54,165 nucleotides of DNA from Candidatus Desulfofervidus auxilii (GTDB lineage Bacteria; Desulfobacterota; Desulfofervidia; Desulfofervidales; Desulfofervidaceae). Where the stretch lies: the NCBI RefSeq assembly GCF_001577525.1, contig NZ_CP013015.1:272173-326337 (forward strand), written 5' to 3'. Made by a program: the position numbers and the translations under genes. Below, piece by piece: positions 17,616 to 25,425 of this stretch (the stretch's first letter is position 1; the number at the start of each line of letters is the position of its first letter). Under the pieces are notes generated by a model. It was given only the letters and a program-made list of their open reading frames with translations. It ran no database searches and had not been told where the DNA came from.

Positions 17616-18486
17616 ACAAATAATATTTATTTTTTTACTCATCATTATAGGCTGTGCACCTAATAAATTGTGTTTATATTCAGCTCACCAAAAACTATAT
17701 TTCCCTCCTCAAACCGTGGTAGATACCCAAAAATTACAGGCCATTTCTTGGGAAGACTTTATTAAAAAATTAGAGACGGTTCGGGTCGTTTATGTAGGAG
17801 AAAAACACACTTCTAAAGCAGATCATGCTTTACAACTAAAAATTGCCCAGGCCTTGATAGAAAAAAAGAGAGATTTAGCCATTGGGCTAGAAATGGTAAT
17901 GCGCTCCAGGCAAAAGGTATTGGATGAATGGATAAATGGGAAATTAACGGAAAAAGAATTATTAAAAAAGCTAGATTGGGAGGAAGTCTGGGGCCACGAT
18001 TTTTCTCTTTATCGGGATATTTTTTTATGGGCTAAAAAACACCACATTCCCCTTATTGCCCTCAATGCCCCACCTGGCTTAGTTAAAAAAATAGCCATGT
18101 ATGGAATTTCTTCCCTACTACCTAAAGAACGAGCTTATCTTGCTCAAAAAGTTGATTTAAATAATCCTGAACATCGGGCCTTTATAGAACAAGAATATAA
18201 AAGACATAAACATTTGAATAAACACGGCATTAGTAAGTTTGAATACTTTTATCAAGCCCAATGTATTTGGGATGAAACCATGGCCGAGACCATTGCTCAA
18301 TATTTAAAAGCTCATTCCCAAAAACAACTTTTAGTATTTGCTGGTAAAGGACATATCAGTTATAAATTCGGTGTCCCTCAAAGGGTAATAAAAAGACTTC
18401 CTGTAAGTTATGTAACTGTTTTACCTTTATCTACTGATAAAGAGGTTATGCCAGATATTGCTGATTTTATTTATGTTACCAAATGA
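17605..18486 (+). CDS. ChaN-type (heme-binding, Cofac_haem_bdg) lipoprotein
   Basis: A 293-residue lipoprotein with signal and lipobox LIIIGC (Cys17). The mature part matches the ChaN/haem-binding uptake family (PF04187): VVYVGEKHTSKADHALQLKIAQAL, AIGLEMVMRSRQKVLDEWI, LDWEEVWGHDFSLY and VFAGKGHISYKFGVPQR. Campylobacter ChaN binds two hemes between dimer faces, and the role here could be iron or heme handling or peptidase-like. It begins with GTG at 17605, overlapping the end of the TldE gene by 11 bp, and its stop overlaps the RlmH start (ATGA), so it is part of one operon. Confidence 0.9.
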   Translation: MAIKQIIFIFLLIIIGCAPNKLCLYSAHQKLYFPPQTVVDTQKLQAISWEDFIKKLETVRVVYVGEKHTSKADHALQLKIAQALIEKKRDLAIGLEMVMRSRQKVLDEWINGKLTEKELLKKLDWEEVWGHDFSLYRDIFLWAKKHHIPLIALNAPPGLVKKIAMYGISSLLPKERAYLAQKVDLNNPEHRAFIEQEYKRHKHLNKHGISKFEYFYQAQCIWDETMAETIAQYLKAHSQKQLLVFAGKGHISYKFGVPQRVIKRLPVSYVTVLPLSTDKEVMPDIADFIYVTK

Positions 18487-18941
18487 AGTTTAAATTTATC
18501 TGGATAGGACGAACAAAGTCTGCTTATTTGTCCCAGGGTATTAATGACTATGTTAACCGCCTCAAACACTATGCTCAAATAGAAATAAAGGAAATAAAAC
18601 CCAAAAACAAATCTTCAGAAATTAGCACTCTCAAAGAAACACAACGTCTTGAAAAAAGCCTTACAACAGGTGAATACCACATTGCCTTAGATGAAAAAGG
18701 AAAATTATTTTCCACAGAAGCCCTAGCAAAATTTTTGGCGGAACTGCCTAAAAGAGGCCATAAAACTATCACCTTCTTTATAGGTGGACCTTTTGGTCTT
18801 GAGCCCAAATTTCTCAGAAAAGTAGACTTTGTTTTATCCCTTTCACCTCTAACTTTTACCCACGAAATGGCCCGTATTATTCTTTTAGAACAACTCTACC
18901 GGGTGCTCACTATCTGGCAGGGAGAGAAATATCATAAGTAG
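18483..18941 (+). CDS. rlmH: 23S rRNA (pseudouridine1915-N3)-methyltransferase
   Basis: A 152-residue SPOUT enzyme. The knot region FFIGGPFGLEPKFL, SLSPLTFTHEMARIILLEQLYR and the C-terminal GEKYHK (family consensus GxPYHK) are diagnostic. It methylates pseudouridine 1915 of helix 69 in assembled ribosomes, using S-adenosylmethionine. The ATG overlaps the stop of the ChaN gene by 4 bp. It closes the operon; a new promoter lies just beyond. Confidence 0.97.
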   Translation: MKFKFIWIGRTKSAYLSQGINDYVNRLKHYAQIEIKEIKPKNKSSEISTLKETQRLEKSLTTGEYHIALDEKGKLFSTEALAKFLAELPKRGHKTITFFIGGPFGLEPKFLRKVDFVLSLSPLTFTHEMARIILLEQLYRVLTIWQGEKYHK

Positions 18942-18984
18942 AAATACTTGACTTGAAGCATCCCTATTAAAGTCTCTTTAGGAC

Positions 18985-19013
18985 TTGATTTATCTTGATT
19001 ACAAAGGTATAAA
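18985..19013 (+). promoter_or_regulatory. Sigma-70-type promoter of the DUF39-NIL-thi4 operon
   Basis: TTGATT (18985-18990), 17 bp, TATAAA (19008-19013): near-consensus boxes with ideal spacing, 28 bp upstream of the ATG at 19041. The leader is only about 20 nt, so no TPP or other riboswitch can fit upstream of the start. Confidence 0.65.
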
Positions 19014-19040
19014 AGCTTTTACTGCGCGTTGGGGAGTAAA

Positions 19041-20213
19041 ATGAGAACCATTGAAGAAATCAATGATAAGATTAAAAAAGGCAAGGTAGTAGTAGTTACT
19101 GCGGAAGAGATTATAGAGATAGCCAAAGAAAGGGGTATAAAGAAAACTCTTCAAGAAGTTGATGTGGTTACTACTGGAACTTTCAGTCCCATGTGTTCTT
19201 CGGGTATTTTATTAAATTTAAAACAGCCTGCACCTAAGATGAAACTAGGTGGAGGTGAAATATACTTAAATGGTGTCCATGCTTATCCAGGGTTAGCTGC
19301 AGCTGACATTTATTTGGGGGCTACATCTTTACCTGAAGAAGACCCTAGAAATAAAGTTTATCCAGGAGAATTTAGATACGGCGGGGGTCATGTTATAGAA
19401 GAATTGGTAGCAGGAAAGGATATTAAAATTGAGGCCTATAGCTATGGCACTCACTGTTATCCACGCACAGAATACACAGGTTTTATTAATCTTCGTTCTT
19501 TAAATAATGCTATGTTATTAAATCCCAGAAATGCTTATCAAAACTACAATGTAGCCGTGAATCTTTCTTCTAAAGTAGCTTATACCTATATGGGGGTATT
19601 ACTTCCTAAATTGGGAAATGCCAATTATGCTACTGCAGGTCAACTTTCTCCACTCTTTAACGACCCATATTATAAGACTATTGGTATAGGAACATCAATA
19701 TTTCTGGGAGGTGGTATTGGATATGTTATTTGGCATGGAACCCAACATCAATCTAAGGTCCCCCGAACAAACAAAGGCATTCCTACCCGCCCCGCAGGCA
19801 CTCTGGCCTTAATAGGTAATCTAAAAAAAATGAATAATTATTGGCTCAGGGGAGTTTCTTTAAGGGGTTATGGGGCCAGTCTGGCGGTAGGAGTGGGTAT
19901 TCCTATACCTTTACTAAGCGAAGAAATCCTTTCTTATACTCTAATAAATAATAAAGATATTATTATGCCAGTGATAGATTATGGTGAGGCTTATCCTCAA
20001 GGAAAGGAGGAGGTTTTAGAAGAAATCACTTATGCTGAATTACAATCAGGAGAAGTAGAAATTGGTGGGAAGAAAGTTCCTACTGGAACGCTTTCTAGTT
20101 ATGCTAGAGCTAGAGAAGTGGCTGAGACATTGAAGGAATGGATAAAGAAAGGATACTTTCTCTTAACCCAACCTGCTATAACCTTAGAAAAATTAGGAGC
20201 AAAAGGTGATTAA
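19041..20213 (+). CDS. Homocysteine biosynthesis protein (DUF39 family, sulfide-dependent)
   Basis: A 390-residue cytoplasmic protein of the DUF39/HcyBio family. In methanogens the homologue (MA1821) together with a NIL/ferredoxin protein (MA1822) is needed to make homocysteine directly from aspartate semialdehyde and sulfide. Conserved features seen: TGTFSPMCSSGILLN with Cys52, SYGTHCYPRTEY with the second invariant Cys, and IGTSIFLGGGIGYVIWHGTQH. I start it at the ATG at 19041, which has GGGGAG 4 to 9 nt upstream; a TTG four codons earlier is unlikely. The stop overlaps the NIL gene by 8 bp. It has its own promoter and forms a three-gene operon with the NIL-ferredoxin and Thi4. Confidence 0.92.
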   Translation: MRTIEEINDKIKKGKVVVVTAEEIIEIAKERGIKKTLQEVDVVTTGTFSPMCSSGILLNLKQPAPKMKLGGGEIYLNGVHAYPGLAAADIYLGATSLPEEDPRNKVYPGEFRYGGGHVIEELVAGKDIKIEAYSYGTHCYPRTEYTGFINLRSLNNAMLLNPRNAYQNYNVAVNLSSKVAYTYMGVLLPKLGNANYATAGQLSPLFNDPYYKTIGIGTSIFLGGGIGYVIWHGTQHQSKVPRTNKGIPTRPAGTLALIGNLKKMNNYWLRGVSLRGYGASLAVGVGIPIPLLSEEILSYTLINNKDIIMPVIDYGEAYPQGKEEVLEEITYAELQSGEVEIGGKKVPTGTLSSYARAREVAETLKEWIKKGYFLLTQPAITLEKLGAKGD

Positions 20214-20625
20214 AAAAAAATATCTTTTGGTATTTCCTCCTCATGCGGTTGAACAACCGGTCACTTATCATTTAATCCATGACCATGATTTGATAATTAA
20301 TATTTTAAAAGCCAGTGTTACTCCTGGGAAAAAAGGAAAGCTAATGGTGGAAATGGAAGGGACAGAAGCCAATTTGAACAGGGCTATGGCTTATCTGGCC
20401 AGTATGAGTGTAGAGGCTCATCCTGTAATTGAGGGAATTCGCTGGCGTGAAGATAAGTGTGTTCACTGCACTGCCTGTGTTCCTGGTTGCCCTGGACAGT
20501 GTTTTGAAGTAAATAGGGAAACTATGCGAATTTCATATATTCCCGAGAGGTGTATTAGATGTAGACATTGCCTTTCAGTGTGTGCTTATGGAGCAATTGA
20601 ATTGATAGAAGAAAATGCATCTTAA
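20206..20625 (+). CDS. NIL-domain dicluster ferredoxin, partner of DUF39 in homocysteine synthesis
   Basis: A 139-residue protein: residues 1-75 are a NIL domain (ACT-like substrate-binding domain first seen in MetN), residues 82-135 carry two [4Fe-4S] motifs, CVHCTACVPGCP and CIRCRHCLSVCAYG. This is the architecture of methanogen MA1822, which works with the DUF39 protein, presumably giving electrons or handling persulfide at the active site. It starts with GTG at 20206 with AGGAG 7 nt upstream, inside the end of the DUF39 gene. The tight pairing supports a stable complex. Confidence 0.92.
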   Translation: MIKKKYLLVFPPHAVEQPVTYHLIHDHDLIINILKASVTPGKKGKLMVEMEGTEANLNRAMAYLASMSVEAHPVIEGIRWREDKCVHCTACVPGCPGQCFEVNRETMRISYIPERCIRCRHCLSVCAYGAIELIEENAS

Positions 20626-20643
20626 TAAATTTTGGAGAAAAAA

Positions 20644-21429
20644 ATGGGTTTAGATGAAATTATAGTTACGCAGGCAATTGTTGACCGTTTTATGGAAAAA
20701 TTAAAGGCATGTCTTAAGTTAGATGTAGCTATTGTAGGAGCTGGTCCTTCTGGGATGGTAGCTGCTTATTACCTAGCCAAAAGTGGACATAAGGTAGCTA
20801 TATTTGAGAGGAAATTGAGTATTGGTGGTGGAATGTGGGGTGGTGGTATGATGTTTAATCAAATCGTAGTGCAAGAAGCCGGTAAGCACATCTTAGATGA
20901 ATTTGGCGTTCGTGTTTACCCTTATAAAGAAGGATATTTTACAGCCGATGCCATAGAGGCTACTACTATGATTTGTGCCAAAGCTTGCCAGGCAGGAGTA
21001 AATATATTTAATTGCATTTCCATGGAAGATGTAGTGGTAAGAGAGGGAAGGGTATGTGGTCTGGTGATCAACTGGTCACCAGTAGAAACCACGGGTCTCC
21101 ATGTAGACCCTTTAACCATTCATGCTCAGTATCTCATAGATGCTACTGGCCATCATACTGAACTCATAAAAGTGATTGAAAGAAAGGCAGATGGTAAGCT
21201 TTTTACACCCACCGGAAAAATAGTGGGAGAAAAATCTCTTTGGGCAGAAGTAGCAGAAACTACCACTGTTGAGAATACAAAAGAAGCTTATCCTGGAGCA
21301 TTTGTGTGTGGCATGGCCGCTAATGCCTGTTTTGGCTCCTACCGTATGGGACCTATCTTTGGAGGTATGTTACTCTCTGGAAAAAAGGTAGCTCAATTGA
21401 TTCAGGAAAGGTTAAAATCAGAAACATAA
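20644..21429 (+). CDS. thi4: Sulfide-dependent thiazole synthase, Thi4 family
   Basis: A 261-residue FAD/NAD-fold enzyme that builds the thiamine thiazole (ADP-thiazole) from NAD, glycine and sulfur. The Rossmann motif is [18 protein letters not shown], followed by [18 protein letters not shown]. At the place of the suicidal active-site Cys of fungal and plant Thi4, this protein has His ([10 protein letters not shown]), as in methanogen enzymes that take sulfide from solution and turn over many times. I choose the ATG at 20644 (GGAG site about 6 nt upstream) over the TTG at 20632. Third gene of the DUF39-NIL operon, so two sulfide-fixing enzymes are co-expressed. No thiC or thiE nearby. Confidence 0.95.
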   Translation: MGLDEIIVTQAIVDRFMEKLKACLKLDVAIVGAGPSGMVAAYYLAKSGHKVAIFERKLSIGGGMWGGGMMFNQIVVQEAGKHILDEFGVRVYPYKEGYFTADAIEATTMICAKACQAGVNIFNCISMEDVVVREGRVCGLVINWSPVETTGLHVDPLTIHAQYLIDATGHHTELIKVIERKADGKLFTPTGKIVGEKSLWAEVAETTTVENTKEAYPGAFVCGMAANACFGSYRMGPIFGGMLLSGKKVAQLIQERLKSET

Positions 21430-21432
21430 TCG

Positions 21433-22407
21433 TCATTCACTTAACCAGGTGGCTATTTCTTTGGCAAAATAGGTTAAGATTAAATCGGCTCCTGCCCTTT
21501 TAATGCTGGTGAGAGCTTCTAAAACAACTCGTTTTTCCTCTAGCCAGCCATTAGCAATAGCTGCCTTCAACATGGAAAATTCACCACTTACATTATAGGC
21601 AGCAATAGGCCTATTTATCGCTTGGCGGACACGATAAATAATATCCAGATAAGGTAAGGCAGGTTTGACCATGATAATGTCTGCTCCCTCTCCTACATCT
21701 AATTCTGCCTCTCTTAGGGCCTCTCTGGCATTGGGTGGGTCCATTTGGTAACTTCTTCTATCACCAAATTGAGGTGCAGATTCGGCTGCCTCCCTAAATG
21801 GGCCATAAAAGGCCGAGGCATATTTAACGGCATATGACATGATAGGAATATGGCTGAAACCGCTTCTATCTAAGGCCTCTCTAATGGCCTTTACCCTGCC
21901 ATCCATCATGTCTGATGGTGCTACCATGTCTGCCCCTGCCTCAGCATGAGAAACTGCTTCTTTGGCCAATAATTCCAAAGTAGCATCGTTATCTATTTGA
22001 CCATTTTTTATCACTCCACAATGACCATGACTGGTGTATTCACATAAACAAACATCAGTAATGACTATAATTTCTGGGACACTATCTTTTATGGCCTTAA
22101 TCGCCCTCTGAATAATCCCATCTTTAGCATAGGCCTCGGTGCCTAATTCATCTTTTTTTTCTGGAATGCCAAAAAGGATAATGGCTGGAATGCCCAATTT
22201 ATAAATGTCTTTTATTTCCTTTACTAATTCATCAATGGAAAAACGGTAATTATCAGGCATAGAAGAAATAGGCTCTTTTATGCCCTTTCCAGGTTGCACA
22301 AACAAAGGATAGATTAAATCATCTATACGTAAAAAAGTCTCTCTTACCATCCGCCGAAGGTTTTCATTTCGCCGTAACCGCCTGGGACGATATTGAGGGA
22401 AATGCAT
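21433..22407 (-). CDS. hemB: Delta-aminolevulinic acid dehydratase (porphobilinogen synthase)
   Basis: A 324-residue TIM-barrel enzyme that joins two 5-aminolevulinates into porphobilinogen. Seen: the N-terminal [18 protein letters not shown] arm, zinc-type Cys loop [14 protein letters not shown], the first Lys site [19 protein letters not shown] and the Schiff-base Lys in [14 protein letters not shown]. Three Cys residues in the loop indicate a zinc enzyme. It sits behind ahbC on the same strand, 100 bp apart, and ends 3 bp from the stop of thi4. Together with ahbC it points to siroheme-route heme synthesis. Confidence 0.97.
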   Translation of the reverse strand: MHFPQYRPRRLRRNENLRRMVRETFLRIDDLIYPLFVQPGKGIKEPISSMPDNYRFSIDELVKEIKDIYKLGIPAIILFGIPEKKDELGTEAYAKDGIIQRAIKAIKDSVPEIIVITDVCLCEYTSHGHCGVIKNGQIDNDATLELLAKEAVSHAEAGADMVAPSDMMDGRVKAIREALDRSGFSHIPIMSYAVKYASAFYGPFREAAESAPQFGDRRSYQMDPPNAREALREAELDVGEGADIIMVKPALPYLDIIYRVRQAINRPIAAYNVSGEFSMLKAAIANGWLEEKRVVLEALTSIKRAGADLILTYFAKEIATWLSE

Positions 22408-22507
22408 AAGTGTGCCTCCTTTACTTGGCTTATGCGTTGACGTGTAGATGTGTTTTTTGTTTTCTGAACACTTAAAACTTTTCTTCCTATTCCCTTACCA
22501 CTGGCTA

Positions 22508-23716
22508 CTAGTCATTATCACCATCCACTGAATCTTCCAGACCAATCTCCTCATCTGTCAAATAACAAGCAGGATCAGGGGCCCAAATATCTCCATAATA
22601 GGCCTCTGCCCTAGCCCGAAAGTTACCAGCACAGACATCTAGCCATTTACACTGACTACAGCGGCCTTTAATATATTTTTTCTTTTCTTTTAATCTGGCC
22701 ATCAAGGGGTTTGAGGTATCCATCCAGATTTCACTAAAAGGCCTTTTTCTCACATTGCCAAAGCTATGATTGCGCCAGAATTGGTCAGCATAGACCTCTC
22801 CATCCCAACTAATACATCCTATTCCCACCCCAGAGCTATTACCTTCATTCATCTTTAACAACTCTAGCACTTCCTCAGCCCGGGGATTATTCTCCTTTAA
22901 CATGCGCAAGTAGATATAAGGACCATCGGCATGGTTATCTACGGTTAACACTTCTTTTGGTTTTCCCCTTTGAAACAGATCATAAGTGCGGTCAATGATT
23001 AAATCTACTACTTTTCTTGTCTCTTCATGAGATAAGTCTTGTTCAATTAAGGCACTACCCCGGCCAGAATATACTAAGTGATAAAAACACACTCTGTCTA
23101 TTTCTTCTTTTTCTACTATATCAAAAATAGCAGAGACTTCCTGGGCATTGCCTTTAAAGATGGTAAACCTAAGACCCACTTTCAATTCTGCTTCTTTGCA
23201 ATTTCTTATACCCTCAATGGCCTTTTTAAATGCCCCTGGAACCCCCCTAAACTGGTCGTGCACCTTTTCTGTCCCATCTAAACTTATGCCTACATAAGAA
23301 GTGCCTATTTCTTTTAGTCTTTTAGCCAAATCTTTAGTAATCAAAGTCCCATTAGTAGAAAAAACTACCCTTAATCCCAATTGGGCTGCATACTCAGCCA
23401 ACTCTAACACATCTTTTCTGATTAAGGGCTCACCTCCAGAGAATAATAGGACTGGACACCCAAATGTGGCTAAGTCTTTAATTAATTGTTTTCCTTCCTC
23501 TGTGGTCAATTCGTTGCTGAAATCTTTGTCTTCGGCCTGGGCATAACAGTGTTTGCACTTTAGATTACATCGCCTGGTGCAATTCCAGACCACAATAGGT
23601 TTTTTATCTAAGGCAAATTGAAGGAGATGAGATGGCAGATTTTTGGTCCTACGTCCATACCGCAACGGGTCTGATGCTTCCACTGTGCCACAATATAACT
23701 TAGATACGCCTATCAC
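22508..23716 (-). CDS. ahbC: Radical SAM 12,18-didecarboxysiroheme deacetylase, AhbC-like
   Basis: A 402-residue radical SAM/SPASM protein opening with GVSKLYCGTVEASDPLRYGR, the characteristic N-terminus of AhbC. The radical SAM cluster is CNLKCKHC (in NCTRRCNLKCKHCYAQ) and the C-terminal SPASM-type Cys residues are in GCISWDGEVYAD and CSQCKWLDVCAGN. AhbC removes two acetate side chains from 12,18-didecarboxysiroheme to give iron-coproporphyrin III in the alternative heme pathway of sulfate reducers and methanogens. AhbA, B and D are not in the window. The start is GTG at 23714-23716 with no good ribosome site; NirJ-type heme d1 enzymes are the main alternative reading. Confidence 0.9.
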   Translation of the reverse strand: MIGVSKLYCGTVEASDPLRYGRRTKNLPSHLLQFALDKKPIVVWNCTRRCNLKCKHCYAQAEDKDFSNELTTEEGKQLIKDLATFGCPVLLFSGGEPLIRKDVLELAEYAAQLGLRVVFSTNGTLITKDLAKRLKEIGTSYVGISLDGTEKVHDQFRGVPGAFKKAIEGIRNCKEAELKVGLRFTIFKGNAQEVSAIFDIVEKEEIDRVCFYHLVYSGRGSALIEQDLSHEETRKVVDLIIDRTYDLFQRGKPKEVLTVDNHADGPYIYLRMLKENNPRAEEVLELLKMNEGNSSGVGIGCISWDGEVYADQFWRNHSFGNVRKRPFSEIWMDTSNPLMARLKEKKKYIKGRCSQCKWLDVCAGNFRARAEAYYGDIWAPDPACYLTDEEIGLEDSVDGDND

Positions 23717-23754
23717 GGGGTTTTTTTAAATTATATCTTCAGGCATGTCAAGCA

Positions 23755-23771
23755 TTTCTATTTCGTTGACA
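23755..23771 (+). repeat. 17-bp direct repeat, left copy (flanks the cassette array)
   Basis: TTTCTATTTCGTTGACA; the right copy at 25721-25737 differs only in one base (A for G). The copies enclose almost exactly the cassette array. TTGACA at the end of each may simply be a -35 box. Confidence 0.6.
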
Positions 23772-23784
23772 AATAGGGTAGATT

Positions 23785-23812
23785 TTGACATGGAAAAAAC
23801 ATGTAATATAAT
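23785..23812 (+). promoter_or_regulatory. Strong promoter (Pc-like) reading into the cassette array
   Basis: Perfect TTGACA (23785-23790) and perfect TATAAT (23807-23812) separated by 16 bp, directly upstream of the first cassette junction at GTTAGAT (23826-23832). Integrons drive their captured genes from such a Pc promoter; a second TTGACA lies at 23766-23771. Confidence 0.7.
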
Positions 23813-23825
23813 AAAATAAAGATAA

Positions 23826-23832
23826 GTTAGAT
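23826..23832 (+). other. Putative integron recombination junction (attI-like or decayed attC core)
   Basis: GTTAGAT fits the GTTRRRY core where integron integrases cut between G and TT. It lies at the left edge of cassette 1, 10 bp before the start codon of its gene, and the other junctions in this array have the same short distance to the next gene. The rest of an attI site cannot be recognised without its integrase. Confidence 0.5.
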
Positions 23833-23841
23833 GAATAAATC

Positions 23842-24555
23842 ATGAACAATATCGCAACAATAATAAAATATATTTCCGATGATTTTGAAACATTATGGGA
23901 CTTGATTGCACATAACCAAGAGCATATACCGAGAGGAAATTATCTTTTTGCCGTACAAAGCATGATTTTTTTAGAGGTAGTTTCTAGGGTATGCAATAAG
24001 ATAGACAAATTGCATGAACTATCCCTTGCTATAGAAGATAGATATTTTCAAAAACTCCCTTCATGTTTACGATACTCTTCTAAGGAAAAAGATGACTTTC
24101 TTTTGCCGTATAGAGATGAATCCAGTAAGCATCAATATCTGATTTATTGGCTGTTTAAGGCAGTCAGACATGGAACCGCTCATTATTACGATCAAATAAT
24201 CCTACAAGGTGTAGATTTTTATTTAGACATAGGGGTGACTGGCCCAAAAATTTCACATTGCTTAAGCTACATACATGAAAATAGACCAAAAGTTAAACAT
24301 CTTCAATTTCAAGAAATAGAAGATGAACAGAGTTTTTCTACTTTAGGATTAAAAACAGAGCATAAATTAATTCGATTATACTTTAATCCAGGTCTATTTT
24401 ATTTGGATATAAAAGCTGCCATTAAATCCATTCGTCTTGTTGATAATTATGGTAAGCAACCAATGGATGAGTTTGTATCTGAGTTATATAAAAAAGATAT
24501 GCAAATTAACTGCAAGTTAAAAACATTGGAAAAATGCGTAAAAATAGAGAAATAA
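23842..24555 (+). CDS. Cassette 1 gene: hypothetical protein, 237 residues
   Basis: I do not recognise this protein. It seems cytoplasmic and mainly helical, with an aromatic-rich middle (HQYLIYWLFKAVRHGTAHYYD), an RH..AHY pattern reminiscent of HEPN-like or other nucleic-acid/defence domains, but I cannot prove a family. It is the only gene of a typical integron cassette: the junction GTTAGAT lies 16 bp before the ATG, and an attC begins 3 bp after the stop. No ribosome site precedes the ATG, as is common in cassettes. A strong promoter reads into it. Its base composition is close to the surroundings. Confidence 0.8.
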   Translation: MNNIATIIKYISDDFETLWDLIAHNQEHIPRGNYLFAVQSMIFLEVVSRVCNKIDKLHELSLAIEDRYFQKLPSCLRYSSKEKDDFLLPYRDESSKHQYLIYWLFKAVRHGTAHYYDQIILQGVDFYLDIGVTGPKISHCLSYIHENRPKVKHLQFQEIEDEQSFSTLGLKTEHKLIRLYFNPGLFYLDIKAAIKSIRLVDNYGKQPMDEFVSELYKKDMQINCKLKTLEKCVKIEK

Positions 24556-24557
24556 AT

Positions 24558-24653
24558 CATAACAATTCGCTGCACCTGACCGCTATACCGCTGGCCTGCC
24601 GTCCACCAGTCAGGCAGGCGCTCCACAGCGGCAGGTGAGCTTAGACGTTATAC
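24558..24653 (+). repeat. attC recombination site of cassette 1
   Basis: The site opens with ATAACAA and closes with GTTATAC (24647-24653). Inside are the complementary arms CACCTGACCGC and GCGGCAGGTG, perfect but for one extra A in the left arm, which is the extrahelical base that fixes strand choice in attC sites. A second small hairpin (GCCTGCC...GGCAGGC) makes the variable terminal structure. It lies 2 bp after the stop of the gene before it and 18 bp before the next ATG. Confidence 0.88.
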
Positions 24654-24665
24654 GAAAATTGAAAA

Positions 24666-25139
24666 ATGAAAAAGAGATTTGAAATTGAGCAGATAGGAAT
24701 AATTCATAGCCCATATAAGACCAAGGAGGAATGCCCCATCCAAGGTTCACTTAAGCCAGAAGTAACAGGAAAGATTGAAATATATCCAGAATATGAAGAA
24801 GGATTAGAAACGATAGAAACTTTTTCCCATATCATGTTATTTTATATTTTTGATAGAGCAGGAGAAATAAAATTATCCAGATCAACTTTTCTAGATGATG
24901 CACCTCATGGTGTTTTCGCTTCCCGACACCCTTGTAGACCAAATTTCATCGGTATTTCTATTGTAAAACTAGAAAAAAGAAATGGTAATACATTAGAAGT
25001 AAGCGGAATAGATATTCTGGATAATACACCACTCATAGATATAAAGCCATATATCCCGAGATTTGACTATGTTAAAAATGCAAATAATGGATGGACAGAG
25101 GATAAAAAGATTCGTCAAAAGCCACCAGGCAGAGAATGA
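24666..25139 (+). CDS. trmO: Cassette 2 gene: TrmO/TsaA-type tRNA (t6A37) N6-methyltransferase
   Basis: A 157-residue protein of the UPF0066/TsaA family, which uses SAM to methylate N6-threonylcarbamoyladenosine 37 of certain tRNAs in the cytoplasm. The signatures are IGIIHSPYKTKEECPIQG, FSHIMLFYIFDRA, GVFASRHPCRPNFIGISIVKL and VSGIDILDNTPLIDIKPYIP; SAM-binding residues in RHPxRPN are all present. The C-terminal domain of the longer TrmO is lacking, as in many short forms. It occupies a whole cassette: ATG 18 bp after the preceding attC junction, its own attC starting 4 bp after the stop. TsaA-type genes are plausible cassette cargo, but the selective reason is unknown. Confidence 0.92.
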   Translation: MKKRFEIEQIGIIHSPYKTKEECPIQGSLKPEVTGKIEIYPEYEEGLETIETFSHIMLFYIFDRAGEIKLSRSTFLDDAPHGVFASRHPCRPNFIGISIVKLEKRNGNTLEVSGIDILDNTPLIDIKPYIPRFDYVKNANNGWTEDKKIRQKPPGRE

Positions 25140-25143
25140 AAAC

Positions 25144-25225
25144 GTATAACAAGCCAGTGCACTAGACCGCCAATCCACTGCGCTGCGCTTGCGGTCTTGT
25201 CGGCTGGTGACTTTAGCTGTTGGGT
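25144..25225 (+). repeat. attC recombination site of cassette 2
   Basis: It begins GTATAACAAG and ends with core GTTGGGT (25219-25225), an exact GTTRRRY. The inner arms GACCGC and GCGGTC pair perfectly and the CACTAGACCGC/GCGGTCTTGTCGG region gives an imperfect outer stem with unpaired bases. It starts 4 bp after the trmO stop. The layout (TTTAGC before GTT) is like the TTAGAC before GTT in the first site. Confidence 0.85.
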
Positions 25226-25425
25226 ATTTTAGAAGTTATGTTGGGGGACTTGCATACCGAATTATTGATACCGGTGCATCGGGTGGCATAATCGTATCGC
25301 CGTTACCACTGCAAGATGGAGCGAAAAAAGTAGCCAAAGCCAACCATATCGTCCACGTTCGGTTAGGACCATCAACCCCAGAGAACTTTGCCATCAGTTT
25401 TTTTCAACAAGGTCTTTGTTGGTAG
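25226..25425 (+). pseudogene. Decayed third cassette: C-terminal fragment of an endonuclease-like protein
   Basis: After the second attC junction the plus strand reads GGLAYRIIDTGASGGIIVSPLPLQDGAKKVAKANHIVHVRL and stops at 25425. This resembles the end of a Mrr-like restriction-endonuclease family (VDTGAxGGIIVSPxGLQxGAxKxA), with no start codon or N-terminal domain of its own: the frame upstream is the attC. It therefore looks like the truncated remains of a third cassette. The family assignment is by eye and uncertain. Confidence 0.45.

Noticed and set aside
18942-19040. TPP riboswitch before the DUF39-thi4 operon
   Set aside because: No CTGAGA/ACCTGATCTGG-type conserved segments, and the leader after the predicted promoter is only about 20 nt.
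25189-25425. A 78-codon gene starting inside the second attC
   Set aside because: The first part translates the attC site itself; only the part after 25225 looks like protein, and it lacks a start.
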